A stretch of 64,000 nt of DNA, from contig CAVTFR010000015.1 in NCBI GenBank assembly GCA_963734025.1, positions 248,001-312,000 on the forward strand. The letters run 5' to 3'. Positions 6,912-15,669 of the stretch are shown here, piece by piece. The DNA is from JACVRW01 sp963734025 (GTDB lineage Bacteria > Actinomycetota > Thermoleophilia > Solirubrobacterales > Thermoleophilaceae). A model generated the notes under the pieces. The model searched no databases, was not told where the DNA came from, and was given only the letters and a program-made list of their open reading frames with translations. Each line of letters starts with the position of its first letter. Position 1 is the stretch's first letter. The position numbers and the translations under genes were made by a program.

Positions 6912-9332
6912 CTACTCCTCGGCCGACGCCGTCACCGCTGCCTCGCCGAGATTCTCCAGCACCCTGGGTAGATCGGCCTCCGTGATCAACACCTGGCGAG
7001 CCTTGGAGCCCTCGTAACCGGAGATCACGCCCCGCCGCTCCATCATGTCGATGAGCCTTCCCGCGCGCGTGTAGCCCACTCGCAGGCGCCGCTGCAGCAT
7101 CGAGGTCGACGCGCTGCCCATCTGCACCACCGTCGCGATCGCGTCTCCCAGGAGGTCGTCCTGGTCCGGGTCGAAGTCGCCCTCGGCCGCGCTCTCGTCC
7201 TCCTCGGGCTCTACCGCCTCGAGCAGCTCCTCCTGCAGCTCGGGCTCGCCCTGCCGGCGCCAGTGCTCGGTCAGCTTCTCGATCTCCTCCTCGGCGATGA
7301 AGGCGCCCTGGATGCGGGCCGAGCGCGACTCGCCGGACGGCCGGAACAGCATGTCCCCCTGTCCGAGCAGCGACTCGGCGCCGTTCTGGTCGAGGATCAC
7401 GCGCGAGTCGGTCTGCGACGAGACGGCGAAGGCGATCCGCGCCGGCACGTTCGCCTTGATCATGCCGGTGATCACGTCCGCGCTCGGCCGCTGCGTCGCG
7501 AGCACGAGGTGAATGCCGACGGCGCGCGACTTCTGCGCCAGCCGGATGATCGAGTCCTCGACGTCGGCCGGCGCGACCATCATCAGGTCCGCGAGCTCGT
7601 CGATCACGCAGAGGATGTACGGAAGCGGCGCCTCGCCCTGCTTCAGGCGGACGCGGTTCAGCTCGACGAGGTTGCGCGTCTTGACGCGGCTCATCACGCC
7701 GTAACGCTCCTCCATCTCCTTGATCAGGTTGCCGAGCACGTTCGCCGCGAGGCGCGGGCTCGTCACCACCGGAGTCAGCAGGTGCGGGATGCCCTCGTAG
7801 TGGTTCAGCTCGACGCGCTTGGGGTCGACGAGCACCATTCGCACCTCGTTGGGCGAGGAGCGCAGCAGCACGCTCGACAGCATCGCGTTCACGCAGCCGG
7901 ACTTACCCGAGCCGGTGGTGCCCGCGATCAGGATGTGCGGTTGCTTGGCGAGGTCGGTGCCGATCGCCTTGCCGGCGATGTCCTTGCCGAGCCACACCGA
8001 CAGCGGCGACCAGCCGCGCGGCGCGTCCTGGAACACGTCGCCGAGGTGGACCATCTTGCGGACCCGGTTGGGCACCTCGACGCCGACCGCGGTCTTGCCC
8101 GGGATCGGAGCGAGGATGCGGACCTGCTCGGCCGCGAGCGCGTAGGCGATGTCGTCCTTCAGCTGCGCGACCTTCGACATCTTGATGCCGGGCGCGAGCC
8201 GCAGCTCGTAGCGCGTGACGTGCGGACCGGTCACCGTGCCGATCACGCGGGCGTCGACGTTGAAGTGACCGAGCGCCTCGGTCAGCATCCCGCCGGTGCG
8301 CTCGATGCCCTTCGTGTCGACCTTCTGCGCGCCGTTCGAGCGCTTCAGGAAGCCGAGCTTCGGCATCAGGTAGTCGATGTCCTCGGACTCGGTGACGGGC
8401 GAACGGCGGTTGCCCATCGGCGTGAGCTCGGGTTGGGGGTCCGGCTCGGGCTCGTCGACGTCGATCTCGCCGGGCTCGTCACCGGCCGGCGCCTCCAGCA
8501 CGGCCTCCGGCTCCGGCGCCACGATCGTGTCCTCGTCCGGCTCATCGTCCTCGTAGAGGTCCGGGTAGCGGTCGGCAGCGTCGAGCGCCGGCGCCTCCAC
8601 GTGCGTGGCGCGCACGACCGGCTCACGGTCCTGGGGCTCCGGCGGCTCGAGCGCCTCGGCCTCGCTGTCGCGGGCGCGCCGAACTGTGATCGGGGGCAGC
8701 GCGTCGGTCGGCAGGTTGAGGGTGTTGGCCGTGCGCCGCATCCGCTCGCCCGTCCCGGCGGCGAACACGCGCGTGCCGCCTACGAGGCCGGCGATGGACG
8801 CCCCCGTGAGCAGCAGGATCCCGGCGATCAGCAAGAACACGAAGAGGATGTGCGAGCCGGCTTCCGAGAACAGCTTGCTCGAGGCCCAGAAGAGCGACTC
8901 GCCCGACAGGCCGCCGTGGCGCTCCAGGTAGGCGCTGTCGAGGAAACCGTCGCGCGGCGTCTCGCCCGGACCGAGCCCGAGCGAGCCTGCGGCGAAACCG
9001 AGCGTGAGCGCGGCGGCCAGGCAGAGCGCGCCCGTCTTGAACGGATGGGTGCTCGGCAGCGCGGAGCGCATGATGAGGAGGATCCCCGTCGCGAGCAGCG
9101 CGACCGGCGCGGCATAAGCCACCGCCCCGAACAGGAAGCGGAGCGCGTCGGCGAGCGCCTCCCCCACCTGGCCGCCCGCCCAATCGAGGTAGAAGATGCA
9201 CGCGAAGAAGGCGGCGAAGGCGACCATTCCGAGCCCAAGCAGGTCCCAGTGGCGCTGTTCGAGCTGCGGCAGGTCGAGGCGGGGCCACCAGGCCCCGCGG
9301 GCACGGCGTCGCTTACTGCGGCGGCTCGCCAT
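6912..9332 (-). CDS. ftsK: DNA translocase FtsK/SpoIIIE
   Basis: This 806-residue translocase pumps chromosomal DNA through the closing septum. The N-terminus holds about four transmembrane helices (roughly residues 30-190), then an acidic Glu/Asp/Pro linker (about 215-310). The motor domain carries Walker A GTTGSGKSG and Walker B ILCVIDELADLMM. The C-terminal winged-helix gamma domain (RAGRLIDMMERRGVISGYEG) normally reads the KOPS/SRS polarity sequences. Length and order match SpoIIIE-type proteins. It heads a leftward run toward the rodZ-like gene and cinA; a 33-base gap to the next gene leaves open whether they share a transcript. Confidence 0.95.
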   Translation of the reverse strand: MASRRSKRRRARGAWWPRLDLPQLEQRHWDLLGLGMVAFAAFFACIFYLDWAGGQVGEALADALRFLFGAVAYAAPVALLATGILLIMRSALPSTHPFKTGALCLAAALTLGFAAGSLGLGPGETPRDGFLDSAYLERHGGLSGESLFWASSKLFSEAGSHILFVFLLIAGILLLTGASIAGLVGGTRVFAAGTGERMRRTANTLNLPTDALPPITVRRARDSEAEALEPPEPQDREPVVRATHVEAPALDAADRYPDLYEDDEPDEDTIVAPEPEAVLEAPAGDEPGEIDVDEPEPDPQPELTPMGNRRSPVTESEDIDYLMPKLGFLKRSNGAQKVDTKGIERTGGMLTEALGHFNVDARVIGTVTGPHVTRYELRLAPGIKMSKVAQLKDDIAYALAAEQVRILAPIPGKTAVGVEVPNRVRKMVHLGDVFQDAPRGWSPLSVWLGKDIAGKAIGTDLAKQPHILIAGTTGSGKSGCVNAMLSSVLLRSSPNEVRMVLVDPKRVELNHYEGIPHLLTPVVTSPRLAANVLGNLIKEMEERYGVMSRVKTRNLVELNRVRLKQGEAPLPYILCVIDELADLMMVAPADVEDSIIRLAQKSRAVGIHLVLATQRPSADVITGMIKANVPARIAFAVSSQTDSRVILDQNGAESLLGQGDMLFRPSGESRSARIQGAFIAEEEIEKLTEHWRRQGEPELQEELLEAVEPEEDESAAEGDFDPDQDDLLGDAIATVVQMGSASTSMLQRRLRVGYTRAGRLIDMMERRGVISGYEGSKARQVLITEADLPRVLENLGEAAVTASAEE

Positions 9333-9430
9333 CCACGCTGAATTCGACGGAGGCGGCCCTCAACCTTCCTGCGCCCGGCTCAGCGGAAGCTCGCGCTCGT
9401 TCGCGCAAAGCGCCTCTCACCCTCCCTACC

Positions 9431-10123
9431 ATGGGACTGATGAGCGGACGCCCAAGGGTCCTCGTGGTCGAGGACGACGTCGATATCGCGGGCGTCCTCC
9501 GTCGATCGCTGGACAAGGATGGCTACGAGGTTCGCATTGCGGCGGACGGAGAGGCGGCGCTCGACGAGGCCGGGCTGTTCGAACCCGACGCGGTCGTGCT
9601 GGATCTCGGCCTGCCCAAGCTCGACGGGGTCGAGGTGTGTCGGCGGCTGCGCCAGGACGGCGACGTCCCGATCCTCATCCTGACCGCCCGCGACGCCGTC
9701 GACGCGCGCGTCGAGGGCCTCGACTCGGGCGCCGACGACTACCTCGTCAAGCCGTTCGAGCGCGACGAGCTCCTGGCGCGCATGCGTGCCCTGCTGCGGC
9801 GCCGGCCGCCGCGCGGCAGCGCCTATCTGGTCGTCGGCAACCTGCGCCTCAACCCGGACACGCGCGAGGTGTTCAGGGGCGAGCGCCAGCTGGACCTGAC
9901 GGCGCGCGAATTCGAGCTGCTCGAGTACCTGATGCGAAACGCGCGCATCGTCGTGTCGCGCCAGACGCTGCTCGACGAGGTCTGGGGCTACCACCCCTTC
10001 GCGGAGACGAACACGGTCGACGTCTTCATCTCCAACCTGCGCCGCAAGCTCGAGGACGGCGGCGAGCCGCGCGTCCTGCACACGATGCGCGGCGCCGGCT
10101 ACGTGCTGAGGGAAGCGCCGTGA
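9431..10123 (+). CDS. OmpR/PhoB-family response regulator
   Basis: A 230-residue two-component regulator. The receiver domain (about 8-120) has the acidic pocket VVEDD, the phospho-acceptor Asp58 in VVLDLGLPK, the Thr/Lys switch ILTARD and YLVKPF. A C-terminal winged helix (about 133-228) ends in the conserved MRGAGYVLRE. The organisation is close to MprA/PrrA-type actinobacterial regulators. A second ATG at 9440 (MSGRPRVL) could be the real start; neither has a clear Shine-Dalgarno sequence. The stop overlaps the kinase start (GTGA), so the pair is translationally coupled. It is divergent from ftsK. Confidence 0.93.
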   Translation: MGLMSGRPRVLVVEDDVDIAGVLRRSLDKDGYEVRIAADGEAALDEAGLFEPDAVVLDLGLPKLDGVEVCRRLRQDGDVPILILTARDAVDARVEGLDSGADDYLVKPFERDELLARMRALLRRRPPRGSAYLVVGNLRLNPDTREVFRGERQLDLTAREFELLEYLMRNARIVVSRQTLLDEVWGYHPFAETNTVDVFISNLRRKLEDGGEPRVLHTMRGAGYVLREAP

Positions 10124-11601
10124 GGACGCGCCTGCCGATCAAGATCAAGGTCGCGGTCGTGACGGCGGCGCTCACGTTCGTGATCCTCAGCCTGTTCGCG
10201 ACGGTGATCGGTGCGCTCGCCGAACGCCGGATCACGGACGGCTTCGAGGACGAGCTGCGCGCCACCGCCGCGGACCTGCAGGATCGGCTCAGCGTCTCGC
10301 GCAACGACCAAGGCCTCTTCAGCATCGACCAATCGGACCGCGATCTGCTCCGCGGGTTCGCCTCCGGCGGCGCGGTCGCGCGTGTCGTCGACCTCAACAA
10401 CAGGCTCGTCTACGCCACCAGCTCGCGCGAGCTCGGCCCGCCGATCGAGGGCGTGACCGATGCGGGCGACTTCCGCGTCATCTCGCGCCAGATCGTGGTG
10501 CCGGACGTCGCGCGCGAGGGTACCTTCGATCCGCTGCCGCTGCCGGTCGCGCGCGAGATCGGCTGGGTCCAGTACGCCGAGACCGAGGCAAGCGTGCAGA
10601 CGACGATCAACCGCGTGCGCCTGTTCCTCGCCTTCGGCGTTCTCGGCGGCACCGCGCTCGCCTTCCTCGGCGGCCTGGTGGTCGCCCGGCGGGCGATGCG
10701 GCCCATCTCCGGGCTCACCCGGGCGGCCCGCCAGGTGGCGCGCACCCGCGATCCCGACGTCCGTCTCCCGAAGCCGCTCGCCAATGACGAGGTCTCCGAG
10801 CTCGCCTACACGCTCGAGGACATGCTGCGCGAGCTGAGCGCCGCCCGCGGCGAGACGGAAGCCACGCTCGACCGCCAGCGCGCCTTCGTCGCGGACGCGT
10901 CGCATGAGCTGCGCACGCCGCTGACGAGCATCCTCGCCAACCTGGAGCTGCTGGAGTCCGATCTCGGCGGCGAGCAGCGCGAGATGGCCGCATCGGCGCT
11001 GCGCTCCTCGCGCCGCATGCGCCGGCTGGTCGCGGACCTGCTGCTCCTGGCACGCGCGGACGCCGGCCGCGAGACCGCCAAGTCGCCGGTCGACCTCGCC
11101 GCCGTGGCGCGCGAGGCCGCGCGCGAGGCGGGCGCGCTGTCGGAGCACCACCCCGTGTCGGTCGACGCGCCCGACCCGGTCGTGATCGAGGGCGTGGCCG
11201 ACGACCTTCACCGCCTGGCGGCGAACCTCGTCGAGAACGCCCTGATCCATACGCCCGGCGGGACGCCGGTGACCGTCTCGGTACGCCGGGAGGGCGATTC
11301 CGCCGTGCTCGAGGTGTCCGACCGCGGCCCCGGCGTGCCCGACGCCATGCGCGAGCGGGTGTTCGAGCGCTTCGCCCGCGGCGGCGGCGACGCGGCTCCG
11401 AGCGGCGGCAGCGGGCTCGGTCTCGCCATCGTCCGGGCGGTCGCCGAGGCGCACGACGGCAGCGTCGAGCTCGCCGACGCCGAAGGCGGCGGCGCTCGCT
11501 TCACCGTAAGGCTGCCGGCCGCGGCGCGCTCCGATTCCGCCGCTAGCGTGTTGAGGCCTGAAGAACCCGATCCCGGATTCCTGAAGGAGCCTCAGTCGTG
11601 A
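10120..11601 (+). CDS. HAMP-containing sensor histidine kinase
   Basis: The 493-residue partner kinase starts at the GTG at 10120. A first transmembrane helix (about 9-33), an external sensor region (about 35-165) and a second helix (about 168-190, FLAFGVLGGTALAFLGGLVV) precede a HAMP linker (RRAMRPISGLTRAARQVA). Next come a HisKA domain with the acceptor His in VADASHELRTPLTS and HATPase_c with N-box NLVENALIHTP, G1 DRGPGVP and G2 GSGLGLAIV. All catalytic boxes are intact. The external domain has no recognisable ligand family. Its stop overlaps the start of the following exported repeat protein, a possible partner of the sensor. Confidence 0.93.
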   Translation: MRTRLPIKIKVAVVTAALTFVILSLFATVIGALAERRITDGFEDELRATAADLQDRLSVSRNDQGLFSIDQSDRDLLRGFASGGAVARVVDLNNRLVYATSSRELGPPIEGVTDAGDFRVISRQIVVPDVAREGTFDPLPLPVAREIGWVQYAETEASVQTTINRVRLFLAFGVLGGTALAFLGGLVVARRAMRPISGLTRAARQVARTRDPDVRLPKPLANDEVSELAYTLEDMLRELSAARGETEATLDRQRAFVADASHELRTPLTSILANLELLESDLGGEQREMAASALRSSRRMRRLVADLLLLARADAGRETAKSPVDLAAVAREAAREAGALSEHHPVSVDAPDPVVIEGVADDLHRLAANLVENALIHTPGGTPVTVSVRREGDSAVLEVSDRGPGVPDAMRERVFERFARGGGDAAPSGGSGLGLAIVRAVAEAHDGSVELADAEGGGARFTVRLPAAARSDSAASVLRPEEPDPGFLKEPQS

Positions 11602-11951
11602 AGTCGTTCCGGCGCCCGTCGCCCGCTCTGGTCATCTCGCTGATCGCCCTGTTCGTCTCGCTGTCCGGCGTCTCCTACGGCGTCGCCACCGGCTTCATCG
11701 ACAGCCGCGAGCTGAAGAACAACCAGGTCCGCAGCGTCGACCTGCGCAACAACGACGTCCGCACGCGCGACCTGCGCAACAACGAGGTGCGCGGGATCGA
11801 CATCCGCAACAGCACCGTCCAGGGCCGCGACGTCGCCCTCAACACGCTCACGGGCGACGACGTCAACGAGTCGCGCCTGGGCAAGGTGCCGAGCGCGACG
11901 GCGGCGGACACGGCGACCCAGGCTACCAGCGCCGGGGCCGTGGGCGCATGA
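11598..11951 (+). CDS. Exported DLRNN-repeat protein, apparently truncated
   Basis: The reading frame gives a 117-residue product. Residues 8-33 (PSALVISLIALFVSLSG-like core) form a signal peptide or membrane anchor. A 10-residue repeat follows: VDLRNNDVRT, RDLRNNEVRG, IDIRNSTVQG, RDVALNTLTG, DDVNES, after an initial SRELKNNQVRS. An Ala/Thr-rich hinge (SATAADTATQATSAGA) then precedes the stop. Proteins with this head, repeat and Ala/Thr hinge are abundant in Solirubrobacterales-type actinobacteria and normally continue into a C-terminal beta domain; here the frame stops and the missing part appears in other frames downstream. The GTG start overlaps the kinase stop. Function unknown, probably cell surface. 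Confidence 0.7.
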   Translation: MKSFRRPSPALVISLIALFVSLSGVSYGVATGFIDSRELKNNQVRSVDLRNNDVRTRDLRNNEVRGIDIRNSTVQGRDVALNTLTGDDVNESRLGKVPSATAADTATQATSAGAVGA

Positions 11952-12343
11952 CCGTCAGGAAGTTCTTCGTGACCAGGTCCCGGCCCGGCGCGCCACTCGC
12001 CGAGATCTTCCGTGGCGAGGGCTACGTCGTTGCTCGGTGGATGCTCCGCCACGAGCGCGCTGCTCGTCCGCAATGGAGTGCTGGCGCTCCCGCAGACCAA
12101 CGTGATCGTTCGAGGGTTCCGGCGATGTGGCCCAAGTGTTCGATTTCGACAGTGATCTCGACCCGGCCGACAACTTCTCACTGGTCGGTGCGAACGAGCA
12201 GGCCGACCGGTACCGCGGTCGGCCTCGACGACCGGAGGCGTGCGTCAGCACCATCGGCCGACGCAGCCCAGGCACTCGTCCGGCTTTCCGGGCGGGAGCG
12301 TCTGCGCCCTGCGCGCGTAGCGGTAACCGTGCTGGCCGGCTAG
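11948..12343 (+). pseudogene. Frame-broken C-terminal domain of the repeat protein
   Basis: No single frame explains this stretch, yet protein-like segments appear in succession: VRKFFVTRSRPGAPLAEIF with GEGYVV in the frame starting at 11948; LLGGCSATSALLVRNG and VLALPQTNVIVRGF in the original frame (about 12030-12113); GDVAQVFDFDSDLDPADN and FSLVGANEQADRY in the third frame (12121-12210); and TAVGLDD plus VAVTVLAG in the first frame again, ending at the TAG at 12341-12343. This fits a C-terminal beta domain broken by about three indels. It may be a decayed gene or assembly error. The stop converges on rnj with overlap. Confidence 0.55.
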
Positions 12344-14004
12344 ACCTCCACGACAACCGGCAGGATCATCGGCCGCCTGCGCAGGCGCTCGTAGACAAAC
12401 GCAGCGATGTCGTCATGGAGGTGGTCCTGGAGCAGGTCGATCTCCCTGACCTCCTCCTCGGCGCTGCGGCCGAGCGAGTCGTCGACCGCCGCACGTAGCT
12501 CGCCGACGAAGCCGTCGTCGTCCTCGAGGAACGGCACGCCTCGGAAGATCACCTCCGGCGGCACGACCGAACGGCCGTCCTGCTCGGAGATCGTGGCCAC
12601 CACGATGAAGATGCCGTCAGCGGAGAGCATGCGCCGGTCGCGCAGCGCGACGTCCTCGATGTCGCCCACGTCCACGCCGTCGACGAAGATCATCCCGGCC
12701 TGCTCGCGCTCGCCGAAGCGGGCGCCGCGCGAGTCGATCTCCAGCGGCAGGCCGTTCTCACCGCGGAAGATCGACTTCGGGGGGACGCCCACCGCCTCCG
12801 CGAGCTCGCCGTGCAGCCGCAGGCGCTTGTGGTCGCCGTGGACCGGCATCACGAACTCGGGCTTCGTCAGGTTGAGCATCAGCTTCAGCTCCTCGGCATA
12901 GCCGTGCCCGGAAGCGTGTACCGGCACGTCGGCAGCCGTGAAGACCGTCGCGCCGAGCCGGTAGATGCGGTCGATCGTCTCGTTGACGGCGCGCTCGTTG
13001 CCCGGGATCGGCGTGGCCGAGAACACGACCGTGTCGCCGTCGTGGAGCGCGATCTGCGGATGGTCGCCGTGGGCCATGCGCCGCAGCGCCGACAGCGGCT
13101 CGCCCTGGCTTCCCGTCGAGATCACGACGAGCTTGTGGTCGGGGAAGTCCTCGATCTCCCTGGTACCCACGAGCATGCCCTCGGGCACATCGATGTGGCC
13201 GAGCATGCGCCCGATGTTCACGTTCTTGCGCATCGAGCGGCCAAGCAGCGAGACCTTCCGCCCGAGCTGCGCGGCGGCGTCCACCACCTGCTGCACGCGG
13301 TGGATGTTGGATGCGAAGCAGGTGACGACGATGCGGCCCTGGCAGCGCGCGAAGACCTCTTGCAGCCGCGGCCCGACGGCGGACTCGGACAGCGAGACCC
13401 CCGCCCGGTCGGCGTTCGTCGAGTCTCCGCAGAGGAGCAGCAGGCCTTCGCGGCCCAGCTCCGCGAGCCGTGACACGTCGGCCGGCACGCCGTCGACCGG
13501 CGTCTGGTCGAACTTGTAGTCCCCCGTCACGAGCGTCGTGCCGAGCTCGCAGGTGAGCGCCACGGCGAAGGCGTCCGGGATCGAGTGAGCCATCTTGACC
13601 ATCTCGATCGAGAACGGCCCGGCCTCGAAGGACTGGGTGGCGAGCACGTCCTCGACGGGAACGTCCTTCAGGCGGTGCTCGTCGAGCTTGGAGCGCACCA
13701 TCGCTGCCGTGAGCGGGCCGCCGAAGACGGGCGGCGTGCGCTCGAGCTCGCGCAGCACGAAGGGCAGCGCCCCCACGTGATCCTCGTGGCCGTGGGTGAG
13801 CACGATTGCCTCGATGTCCTCGGCGCGCTCGCGCAGATAGGTGAAGTCCGGAAGCACGAGGTCGATGCCGAGCTGGTCGGGCGCCGGGAACATCAGGCCG
13901 GTGTCGACGACGACGATGCGGCCGTCGTACTCGACGACCATCATGTTCTTCCCGATCTCGCCGAGCCCGCCCAGCGGCAGCACCCGGAGCGTTGCTGGGG
14001 TCAA
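12340..14004 (-). CDS. rnj: Ribonuclease J
   Basis: A 554-residue metallo-beta-lactamase-fold RNase with 5'-3' exonuclease and endonuclease activity, a central mRNA-decay and rRNA-maturation enzyme. Metal ligands appear in VLTHGHEDHVGALP, VTGDYKFD and the late PVHGDHKRLRLHGELA; the beta-CASP segment carries VTCFASNIHRVQQV and SASG-type phosphate-binding residues. A C-terminal RNase J domain follows from about residue 450. Start is TTG (14004), overlapping the dapA stop as TTGA; the conserved LRVLPLGGLGEIGKN begins seven residues in, which supports it. The dapA-rnj pairing is common in actinobacteria. Confidence 0.95.
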   Translation of the reverse strand: MTPATLRVLPLGGLGEIGKNMMVVEYDGRIVVVDTGLMFPAPDQLGIDLVLPDFTYLRERAEDIEAIVLTHGHEDHVGALPFVLRELERTPPVFGGPLTAAMVRSKLDEHRLKDVPVEDVLATQSFEAGPFSIEMVKMAHSIPDAFAVALTCELGTTLVTGDYKFDQTPVDGVPADVSRLAELGREGLLLLCGDSTNADRAGVSLSESAVGPRLQEVFARCQGRIVVTCFASNIHRVQQVVDAAAQLGRKVSLLGRSMRKNVNIGRMLGHIDVPEGMLVGTREIEDFPDHKLVVISTGSQGEPLSALRRMAHGDHPQIALHDGDTVVFSATPIPGNERAVNETIDRIYRLGATVFTAADVPVHASGHGYAEELKLMLNLTKPEFVMPVHGDHKRLRLHGELAEAVGVPPKSIFRGENGLPLEIDSRGARFGEREQAGMIFVDGVDVGDIEDVALRDRRMLSADGIFIVVATISEQDGRSVVPPEVIFRGVPFLEDDDGFVGELRAAVDDSLGRSAEEEVREIDLLQDHLHDDIAAFVYERLRRRPMILPVVVEV

Positions 14005-14852
14005 ACTGCCGCCAGCAGGTTGTGCCGCTCGAGGGCGGCCCGGATGGAGGCCGTCTCCTGCTCGTCCGCCTCGACGAGCGGCAGCCGCAGCCCGCCGACC
14101 CCGTGCCCCGCGAGGCCCAGCGCCGCCTTGATCGGAATCGGATTGGTGGTGACGGTCAGCGCCTTGTAGATGTCGGTGAGCGACTCGTGGAGCTCCGCGC
14201 GCGCCTCGGGTTCGTCGATCATCCGGCGCATCTCGCGCCCGACCAGGTGCGAGGCGACGAGGATGCCGCCGGTCCCTCCCATGTCGAGCACGCGCGCGAG
14301 GACGTCGTCGTTGCCCGCCAGCAGGTCGAGGCCGTCGATCGGTGCGAGATCCTCGTAGCGGGCCTGCTTGACCGCCTGGACGTTGTCGATCTCGGCGAGC
14401 TCTGCCAGCACGTCGTTCGGCATGTCGAGCGCCGTACGGCTCGGGATGTTGTAGAGGATGATCGGCCGGTCCGTGGCCGCCGCCGCGGCCTCGTAGTGCG
14501 CGCGCAGGCCACGCCGGTTCGGCTTGACGTAGTAGGGCGTGACGACGAGCATCGCGTCGACGCCGGCTTCGTGCGCTCGCTCGGTGAGCTCGACGGTGTG
14601 GCGCGTGTCGTAGGTCCCGGTGCCGGCCACGATCAGCGCATCCTCCGGTGTCTCGCCCACCGCGAGCTCCCAGAGCCGCGCCTTCTCCTCGTCGGTCAGC
14701 GTGGCCGCCTCACCGGTGCTCCCGGCCACGACGAGCCCGTCGGACCCGTTTTCGAGCAGGAAGCGCATGAGCCGGACGGCCGCGTCCTCGTCGAGGTCGC
14801 CGTTCGCGTCGAACGGCGTGACCATCGCAGTGAGGATGCCGCCGATGACCAT
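14001..14852 (-). CDS. dapA: 4-hydroxy-tetrahydrodipicolinate synthase
   Basis: A 283-residue TIM-barrel aldolase that condenses pyruvate with aspartate semialdehyde in the lysine/diaminopimelate pathway. Family marks are LTAMVTPFDANGDLDEDA, the pyruvate-binding loop GSTGEAATLTDEE, the catalytic Tyr in ILYNIPSRTA, and the Schiff-base Lys in NVQAVKQARYEDL. Length is typical. I chose the ATG at 14852; a longer frame reaching past 15 kb is an artefact. dapB is 2 kb away in a different operon. Confidence 0.94.
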   Translation of the reverse strand: MVIGGILTAMVTPFDANGDLDEDAAVRLMRFLLENGSDGLVVAGSTGEAATLTDEEKARLWELAVGETPEDALIVAGTGTYDTRHTVELTERAHEAGVDAMLVVTPYYVKPNRRGLRAHYEAAAAATDRPIILYNIPSRTALDMPNDVLAELAEIDNVQAVKQARYEDLAPIDGLDLLAGNDDVLARVLDMGGTGGILVASHLVGREMRRMIDEPEARAELHESLTDIYKALTVTTNPIPIKAALGLAGHGVGGLRLPLVEADEQETASIRAALERHNLLAAV

Positions 14853-14865
14853 TGGACCCCGCTCC

Positions 14866-15147
14866 CTACTGGAGCGGCTTGAAGGGGTCGGGGTTCTGAT
14901 TCGTGTCCCCCGTAGGGGTGGGCCGAGGCGGCTCGGCAACGCCAGGCTCGGCGGGCTCGGCCGCCGGCGGCGGGGTGGCGGCGGCCGGCGTCTCCTCCCG
15001 GATGGGGCGCCCGTGTTCGTCGTAGCGGACGCTACTCGGATCCGGGGTGTGCTGAGGGGACGCGCTCTGGTTGAAGCCCTCCTGCGCCTCGTCGAGCTTC
15101 TGCTGCGCCTGCTCGGCGAGCTTCTTCGCCTTGTCCATGAAACCCAT
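14866..15147 (-). CDS. Small charged hypothetical protein
   Basis: A 93-residue protein. The N-terminal third is an amphipathic, Lys/Glu/Gln-rich helix (MDKAKKLAEQAQQKLDEAQ); the rest is Pro/Ala/Glu-rich and probably disordered (YDEHGRPIREE, then PPPAAEPAEP). Short proteins with this helix are frequent in actinobacteria and have no assigned function. An AGGAGG lies five bases before the ATG at 15147 and fixes the start; a GTG six bases upstream overlaps that site. The gene precedes dapA by 13 bases and may share its transcript. Confidence 0.6.
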   Translation of the reverse strand: MGFMDKAKKLAEQAQQKLDEAQEGFNQSASPQHTPDPSSVRYDEHGRPIREETPAAATPPPAAEPAEPGVAEPPRPTPTGDTNQNPDPFKPLQ

Positions 15148-15237
15148 GCGCACCTCCTCGATTCGCGTCGAAGCACCTTAGCGCTCCCACAGGCCTTCCG
15201 AAACCTCCGCTGCAAATGGCAGAATTCCCCTGCCCAG

Positions 15238-15663
15238 ATGCCCAACGAACGCGACTACAGCCACCGGAGCACGGTCCAGAAGCTCGGCGTACAGCCCGAC
15301 CAGCGGGTCGAGGTGACGGGCGACGTCGGCGTCGGCCTGCGTCGCGACGTCAAGGACGCCATCGGCCGTGGGCTCGTGCGCTCGGGCGAGCTGGACGGGG
15401 CGATCGTGCTCGTCGAGAGCGAGGAGGACGCCAAGGAGGCGCTCGTCCATTATCGGGCGAGGTTGCGTGACACCGGATACATATGGTTCATCACCCGTAA
15501 ACGGGGACACGACAGCTACCTCAACCAGATGGCGCTCGTGCCCCACGCCAAGCGCCTGGGGCTGATCGACAACAAGACCTGCTCGATCGACGAGGGGCGC
15601 TCGGGCATCCGCTTCGTCGTCCCGCGCGCGCTGCGGCGCAGCGACGGCCAGACGGCCGCCTGA
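15238..15663 (+). CDS. DUF3052-like protein
   Basis: A 141-residue soluble protein. VQKLGVQPDQRVEVTGDVGV followed by a central acidic helix-strand stretch (GAIVLVESEEDAKEALVHY) and TGYIWFITRKRGHD recalls the DUF3052 family of actinobacteria, in which a short alpha/beta fold of unknown role is conserved. The match is by pattern only. Start ATG at 15238; no strong ribosome-binding site is seen, and a leaderless mRNA is possible. Divergent from the small gene at 15147 and convergent with VKOR, 6 bases away. Confidence 0.6.
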   Translation: MPNERDYSHRSTVQKLGVQPDQRVEVTGDVGVGLRRDVKDAIGRGLVRSGELDGAIVLVESEEDAKEALVHYRARLRDTGYIWFITRKRGHDSYLNQMALVPHAKRLGLIDNKTCSIDEGRSGIRFVVPRALRRSDGQTAA

Positions 15664-15669
15664 GCGCCG

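Noticed and set aside
7263..9341. A 692-codon open frame opposite ftsK
   Set aside because: Same GC artefact; no family pattern, and it would lie entirely antisense to the translocase gene.
14882..15245. Long N-terminal extension of dapA back to 15.2 kb
   Set aside because: The extension is Arg/Pro/Ser noise and lies over a separate small gene with its own strong ribosome-binding site; DapA homology begins at 14852.
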